64,000 nucleotides of DNA, from contig NC_088302.1 of the NCBI RefSeq assembly GCF_032854445.1, positions 16,113,338 to 16,177,337 on the forward strand, written 5' to 3'. Position 1 is the stretch's first letter. The number at the start of each line of letters is the position of its first letter. This DNA is from Liolophura sinensis (Eukaryota > Mollusca > Polyplacophora > Chitonida > Chitonidae). A program made the position numbers and the translations under genes. This document shows positions 58,205 through 64,000 of this stretch, piece by piece. Under the pieces are notes generated by a model. That model saw nothing but the letters and a program-made list of their open reading frames with translations, was not told where the DNA came from and did no database searches.

Positions 58205-58392
58205 AAAGTAAAAACCACAAAATGTGTCAAGGTCTCGGCAACCTTCTACATCACCACCAAGCAGAAGACTAAGAGACGGATTTTCAAAGCAACCTTATCA
58301 CTGCCTTGGGAATTTCCGTAACTGCCATTACGACACACTCCAGGAATGTACGTGTAATTTCAACCAAATCGTAACTACCTTGTAATCTATAA
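58205..58392 (-). repeat. GGTAGTTACGA dispersed repeat at the right edge of unit C
   Basis: Same block. Homology of C with A and B ends just beyond its AGGTAGTTACGA edge, so the unit's right break lies at or near the element boundary. Confidence 0.7.
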
Positions 58393-58816
58393 CCTTCTGT
58401 AGTACAAAAATTCTGCACATTGTTCGCAGACTGCAGTTCATTGTTGACACACCTGAGACCATTAATTGCAAACCTTTTTTTATAATTCAATAAAGGTATG
58501 ATCTATGGCACGTACATGTATGGCAAATAGGTGTATGTACACACATCCGCTGTACGCAGGGCCCTCAGAGATACTGCTATCCAGTGATGGATAGTTCACA
58601 CTATCGAAGTTAAAATCTGGTCAAGGCCGTCTGATAATATAGTATAGATTTAGTTCAGATGAACTGTGATTCCATTGTTATTCATACTAATATACTGTAT
58701 TCAGGGACAAGCGGAGCAGTGACAGGGGTTAAGGCGATTTTCATGTACAAAACTGTGTAAATCAAGTTTTAGTTATTAACTTGTCTTGCAAATTAAGTGT
58801 CTTCTTGCTGCTCTAG
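58393..58816. other. right flank of the tandem array, no gene seen
   Basis: Unique sequence after the array ends. No frame or repeat partner recognised. Confidence 0.45.
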
Positions 58817-58985
58817 CCTTGTTGTACCACTGTGCCAAACTCGTTGCCAGCAGTTGGATGATCATTAAGTTGTTTGATCAAACCCAGTCAGCTTTGATTT
58901 ATTTCGTCAGAGAGAATTTAGCAGGCTCTTGCGATGCCCTGGCTGTGGCCTGTGGTTCTCAGAACAAGTGGGATGTCAATAACAG
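58817..58985 (+). other. possible internal coding exon
   Basis: Preceded by a pyrimidine-rich GTCTTCTTGCTGCTCTAG acceptor-like word and ended by AACAG|GTAATC, a donor-like site. The 169-nt interior is open in one frame and reads LLYHCAKLVASSWMIIK ... LIYFVRENLAGSCDALA, then VACGSQNKWDVNN. It is less AT-biased than its surroundings, with codon-like texture. No domain is recognised and no partner exon was found nearby. It could also be a chance frame. Confidence 0.25.
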
Positions 58986-61582
58986 GTAATCGAATATAAA
59001 CCCTAATGTTTGATCTCAAGCTCTTAATGCAGTTACTTTAGAATATTTGCGCATAGAAGTTTAAATCACTAGAGAGTATCTATCACCAGTTCTTGTGAAA
59101 CATCGGGATAAGACAATTGTAAATTTTACCAAAGTTGTATTTGCCGTTAGAGGACTGCAAGTTTTGGCGCAATCAGCTGCATGGATATAGAAATATTCCT
59201 ATATTCTAGTTTATTCACATTGGTATCAGCGCTCTATCTATATGCTTCACATACAGCCTTGAAGACCTACCCATGTTACACTGGAAAGTGTTGTGGAAAT
59301 AGCCATATCCATTTTGAGAACTTGATACATATCTTAGCAACCCATGTAATTTTGAGCTAGTTTCAATCAGTTTTATTTCTAGTATTTACCTATTTTTAGT
59401 TAATGCTCGTGGACGATTAAAGTAAACCTATAACTAGTGATAGCATGTAGTACAAATCTTACAACATGTATGGTAATATTTCTTTATGCTTCTTAAAAAT
59501 ATCTTGGAGAGTATATTATTTGAACATCTCGCCTTAGGGTATGAAGAGGGATGTTTAGGACCTTGGTTATTATTCATCTCAGCCGTATATAATTATTTCT
59601 CTATATTTAACTCGCGTGACCCATACAGCTGTGTTTGGAGCCTGTAATGGTTGACTGACAAAATTTTCCATTAATTCGACTGCAGCGTTTTGTCATGAAG
59701 ATTGTAACAGTGTTTTTTTAATGGCTTTTTTTCTATCCTTCATAAGACTAGTAAGAGCACAGGAATGTCAAACTTTATTGGAGCGCAACGTTCTGTTTCA
59801 AGTATATGTGTAAAAGTTAAGATCGAGAGTTAATTGTTCGAGAGTAAAATTACGTTGCCAGTGGACTAATAACTCATGCTGGTCTATGGGATCAGTTAAG
59901 CTTGGGTCACCTTGGAAAATGTCATTCATCATAACTCATCCATTTATTCATTAAGACATTTACTGATTTTTTTTTAGATCACAGTACTCCTGCACCACGT
60001 GTCTAGGTACCCGCTCCAACAACATACATGTGTGTGCACTCAGAATATACAGCTGCGCTCATATATGCGTCATTGAAAATTCTCTCATGTCAAAATTAGA
60101 CGGTTTGCTTAAGCGTGTCTCGGCTATGGCACGCAAAAGTTTTTAATTGCTAACAACGTGGCCAGATAGTCAGAACATACGACGATCCTTACAGGAATAA
60201 AATCAGCCACAAAGAGCAAAGAAAAATAGAAAGTAGCTCGATAAGATTATCAGATAATCAGAAAGATTTAGAATAGCTGGTTTCAGGAATTGTGAAGAAA
60301 CTGAGCGTTTACTCGTGTCGTGGGATCGAATACCTGTAAATAATCCCCCCTATCCTAACAACCCCTTTATGTACACTCAGTCACTGAAATATTAGCATTG
60401 TGAGATGAAGGAGCATATTTCTTATGCCAGTTATTTTTCTGTTATCAAATGAAAGAAATTCTTAGGTGCCACGATGATGTTTGGGCAATTGTGGGATGAA
60501 ATCTTTCGGCAAAACAGGAAGATCAACTTCAGCCTCTTGTAGTACCTGGTAAGCACGAGTGCTGAGAGGAAGGGATAATCGAAGGTAATGTAAAAAGCCA
60601 CACTATCATGGCTTGAATAGATATGACGTAGAATTAGAACAGAATGTGGCTAATTTGATACAGTAATTGACAGATAATTTCAAAGTGTGCATTTTCCCTC
60701 CAACTGCCAAGGGGAACTCATCGCACGCTACTTGCAAGTCTCTAGCTGCGGTTCCTTTAATAGCAACGGTACATATTTTGACGCCTAGTATTGAACAGAA
60801 TCAAGACACCTGATGTGAATTTGAGATTGCCCATTACATAAATATTATAAAGACGGTGACAGTTCAAGGGGAGGAACTCTTACAAGTATGAAACCTTGTC
60901 AGATTTCTTCCTCATACAGCTAAGATAATTTGATAGAATAATATCTTTCAAAAACGTTAAAGAGTTATTAGTATACATATTTAATTTCTTCCTCGAAAAC
61001 CAAAACGCAGACTTTATGATACACGGATTCTACACCAAGAAATAGCCTAACACGCTCCTCAGATTCAAGCTACTTGCAGTCGGCAGCGTAAGTTGTGTCG
61101 AATCCATAATGCTTTAACACAGTCAAACACAATACCACCCTACATGCATGCCCTGGCAATCGGCAGTCGTACTGGTCGAGTCCTGATCTACTCGTTGCTC
61201 TCTAGTATACTATGACTTGATGTTGCGTGTCTTTGGCATGGCGTTTCAGTGAGGCATCACAATACAGATGTCCGTATTGTATAGAAAAAAGTTGTATCTT
61301 AAAAATGTAAAAATGTAAGATTTTAAGCATTGTCCAGTGCCGTCTTCTCATTCCCTTAAACCTTCGGCATCTCTATTGAATTTTTCACTAACTCTGACAT
61401 TTGTTATTTAGAAACTGCCAACTAAACGCAAAAAAAATGAACGACAAAAAAAGTATATGTAATTTGAACAGCGTGTCTAAGTAGCCTATGGTCTACTGGG
61501 GAAATGAATGCGACTTGGACCGAAACTTTATGTTACTCACAATGATATCTTATGCAGAAGTTCTGTTTTACCATATGTCACT
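58986..61582. other. AT-rich stretch, no gene seen
   Basis: No exon-like frame, RNA gene or repeat partner recognised across 2.6 kb. Confidence 0.45.
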
Positions 61583-61856
61583 TCAAGGAGCGAATGGGGC
61601 CTCCGGGGCTCAGTTGGTTAGCGTGTTTGGGAAAGAGCCTTTCCCAAATGCGGTTGCTCTCAGTTCAAACCCAGCTCATGCTGGCTTCCTCTCCGGCCGT
61701 GCGTGGGAAGGTCTACAAGCAACCTGCGGATGGTCGTGGGTTTCCCCAAGGCTCTGCCCGGTTTCCTCCCACCATAATGCTGGCCCTCGTTGTATAAGTG
61801 AAATATTCTTGAGTATGACGTAAAACACCAATCAAATAAATAAATCAAGGAGTGAA
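61583..61856 (+). mobile_element. full-length tRNA-headed SINE with 12-bp target-site duplication
   Basis: The body is about 61595-61844: GGGGCCTCCGGGGCTCAGTT and GGTTAGCG (A box), CAGTTCAAACCCAGC (B-box-like), GTGGGTTTCCCCAAGG, GGTTTCCTCCCACCATAATG, and CACCAATCAAATAAATAAA. TCAAGGAGCGAA (61583-61594) and TCAAGGAGTGAA (61845-61856) flank it with one mismatch. Two overlapping frames (111 and 81 codons) derive from the SINE. Confidence 0.95.
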
Positions 61857-63399
61857 CGTGTAAAGGCTACGTCACAGTTTAGGCCGCGCAATCTAATAAA
61901 AACGAGTTTGATTGGATAAAATTCTCAAGATACCTGTCGTGATTCACACCCGCCATTTGTACAGTAATGACATTTTGTTCTAGATTTTATTCAGTGAAAT
62001 CTCATTAAAATAATAAAGTATGATACTTTTTAGAAAGCTTGTGAATCATGGTTTCGATTGAAATATGTTTTAGTCAGGTGCTACCTGGTCCTTTAGGGCG
62101 TATCTCAGATATTCCATACGCAACTGTTGCTATTGTAAAAAATTGTAAAAGAATAAGTTTACTTATTTCTTGGCTGTAACATCTACTTATGCAATCTACT
62201 ATAACCTAATATTTAGCTGTTTTACGAGTACACTTTTATACAGAAAATGTGACGTAGATGTACTGTTACTTGTGCTATCATAATTGGACCCACTGTTTAC
62301 ACTTTTCTTTCTCGCTTATTTGCCAACTATGCTTTGACATTTTTCAAACACACACGTAGATAAATACTGAAATTTAAACACGGCCTCACAAACATTGGAC
62401 ATCTTTTCTACTTTTAAAAATATTAGTAATAGACCACTTAGAAAAATCTGTGGAGTGTATTTAAAATCTGTGGGATTGTATTTTAGTTCAAATAATGAAC
62501 TATAAATATTTAAAGGCTGTTATTTTTCAAAGTTTTCTCTCTGGTTTCAGTAATACAAACGTTAGATAAATTTGGAAAGTATTTATGAAATCAGCAGTCC
62601 TTTAACTTTCAGAAGATATATACTTATGATTATTCGATCAATATTTTGGGTTACACAATACAATATGCTAAAATTTGTTTAATAAGGGCTGGTGTCTTTA
62701 AATTTGAGCAGATCCCACTCTGTATATTTTTCTTACTATTTTTCACTCTGTCATAAATAGTTAGGATTACTTAACTGTATTGCCTTGTATTCTTTCTAAC
62801 TGCCTGAATATAAATTAAAAACAAGCCCATTCACCTGCTGTGCGATTTGTCGAAGCAAACTTTTCCCGTGCACTTCTAATGATGGGAAATCTGATATAGC
62901 CTATTACATTCTACTTACCTTGCATGAGAGAGTTGTTAGATGAAAACCGGGTTCATTGCTTTACAGACCAAAAACTAGTAGGGCGTGACATTAGCACAAG
63001 TTCTCACTTGAGTACGTGTATCTATCTACATATCCAGACGATCTCGGTGTATATAAAATGATATAAATAGTATATAAATGCATGAGCAGTAGAGGTTACC
63101 GGAGATAAAAGCCACATCGACTTTCTTAATTATGTATATATGATGCAGAAGTAGCCTATATACTGTAACGCACTTAATCCTGTAACATCTGGGATACCAC
63201 TGGAGGTGAGTTTGATAGTAATTTTGCTCGCGTTACGAAAATCTCAGATTGTGAAAACATATTATACAAAGACGAGCACAAGTAACTACATGTATTTAGA
63301 TGTTAACTTTGATCATATTTTCTTGCGTTAGATATACATGTACTTCGTGTCCAACGACATGATAATGTTCCTGTAAGAAAGTAACACCTTTATGTAAGC
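61857..63399. other. AT-rich stretch, no gene seen
   Basis: Very AT-rich, with many ATATAAAT-like words and no frame above the listing size until 63714. No repeat partner recognised. Confidence 0.45.
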
Positions 63400-63705
63400 C
63401 TGGGGTTAAACGTTGTATAATTTTTCAGTCATATGACGAAGAGTAGTTTTTTGGTGTGTATATACATATACTGTGGCTTCTTGCGGTAAGGCGACCATGT
63501 CGCCAAAACGCTGCAGTATCATGCCGAAAACACCAGACGTGGCATCGCGCCCGGTCAGATTATATTGACACCTGGCTGATCAGTCCTGCTTCCCTGATCT
63601 AATCTCACAGCGCTGAGCGCCAAGCGGGACCAGCGACGATTATATCTACCAGTTTTAATGTCTTTGGTTTGACATGATCCTGGTATAATCCCGGATCTTC
63701 GGACG
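63400..63705 (-). mobile_element. tRNA-derived SINE, diverged, minus strand
   Basis: Plus strand GGGGTTAAACGTTG, TTTTTCAGTCATATGACGAA, GTGGCTTCTTGCGGTAAGGC, CGCTGCAGTATCATGCCGAA and GCGCCAAGCGGGACCAGCGA follow the family at 44541-44904. The tRNA head is truncated after GGTATAATCCCGG. Confidence 0.85.
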
Positions 63706-64000
63706 CGGTCCGCGTGTGCAAATGCACGGACAGATGTAATATACCTGATTTAATTAAACATGTATATAGTTTCTTTTGCTCGTCAGTATATTTATCTATT
63801 TTATTAAATTGTTCTTTAACGCCACAGTCAAGAAGTTTTCGCCTTTATACCCTGGAGACTAGTTTTACAGGTGGAGAAACCGGAGTGCCTCGAGTAAACC
63901 AACGACCTGAGTGCCTCGAGTAAACCAACAACGAATTGAGAAATAATTTCTTCTGAATGAAAATATATTTTTTCTCCAAAAAAATTAATAAACATAAATA
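63706..64000. other. window end, unannotated
   Basis: Contains a 19-bp direct repeat, GAGTGCCTCGAGTAAACCAA, near 63880-63930 and one 69-codon frame. No gene recognised. The sequence runs off the window. Confidence 0.4.

Larger units (their letters stand above)
50614..58392 (+). repeat. tandem unit C (about 7.8 kb, right end missing)
   Basis: Third direct repeat. Homology to A and B stops abruptly at about 58392 (after TACCTTGTAATCTATAA). The last about 1.9 kb of the unit, present in A (39600-41503) and B, is therefore absent. It also lacks about 210 bp near 57340. It keeps blocks that A or B lost at 54.1-54.9 kb, so it is the best guide to the ancestral middle. From about 57.25 kb on it differs from A and B far more than its left part does. 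Confidence 0.93.

Noticed and set aside
61488-61823. 111-codon plus-strand frame
   Set aside because: It lies almost wholly inside a SINE with a target-site duplication.

Overview
This is a repeat-rich, gene-poor stretch of an animal nuclear genome. It most likely comes from a marine mollusc or a related lophotrochozoan. That is an inference from the repeats: a tRNA-headed SINE ending in CACCAATCAAATAAATAAAT with a CGGTTTCCTCCCACCATAATG core (MetaSINE-like), and two families sharing a CATATGACTGAAAAATTG...GTTAAACCCC tail, which I associate with molluscs. No sequence search was possible. I find no complete protein gene that I can support. Every open frame is short (139 codons at most), and most lie in repeats or are not preserved between repeat copies. 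The few exon-like pieces listed are low-confidence.

Layout. 0-9 kb: AT-rich non-coding DNA with old dispersed repeats, a foldback element (2.87-3.03 kb), a diverged SINE (4.3 kb), a TG microsatellite and a minisatellite (5.36-5.6 kb). 9-18 kb: a poly-C run, a 21-bp minisatellite (12.7-13.1 kb), a perfect 18-bp hairpin (13.46 kb), 19-bp arrays, and a long composite (14.3-17.8 kb) whose parts match diverged copies at 0.1, 6.6-8.1, 10.2 and 12.1-12.4 kb. 18-33 kb: scattered SINEs, several with readable target-site duplications, a 32-bp minisatellite of about 20 units (22.2-22.85 kb), an inverted copy of an element with internal 31-bp repeats (23.1-23.4 kb), and a possible decayed reverse transcriptase on the minus strand (23.46-23.74 kb).

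33.1-58.4 kb is the main structure: a direct tandem array of three related units. Unit A is 33091-41503, unit B 41504-50613, and unit C 50614-about 58392, truncated on the right. All carry the same two SINEs at matching sites, so those insertions predate the duplications. Each unit has private indels. B resembles C on its left side and A on its right side, and C's right end is clearly more diverged. This suggests unequal crossing-over or gene conversion. 58.4-64 kb is mostly unique AT-rich DNA with one possible exon, one SINE with a target-site duplication (61.6 kb) and one diverged minus-strand SINE (63.4-63.7 kb).

The features do not form a pathway. The window reads as intergenic or intronic DNA shaped by SINE retroposition, minisatellite growth and segmental duplication. 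Identity levels are by-eye impressions from reading the sequence, not computed alignments.
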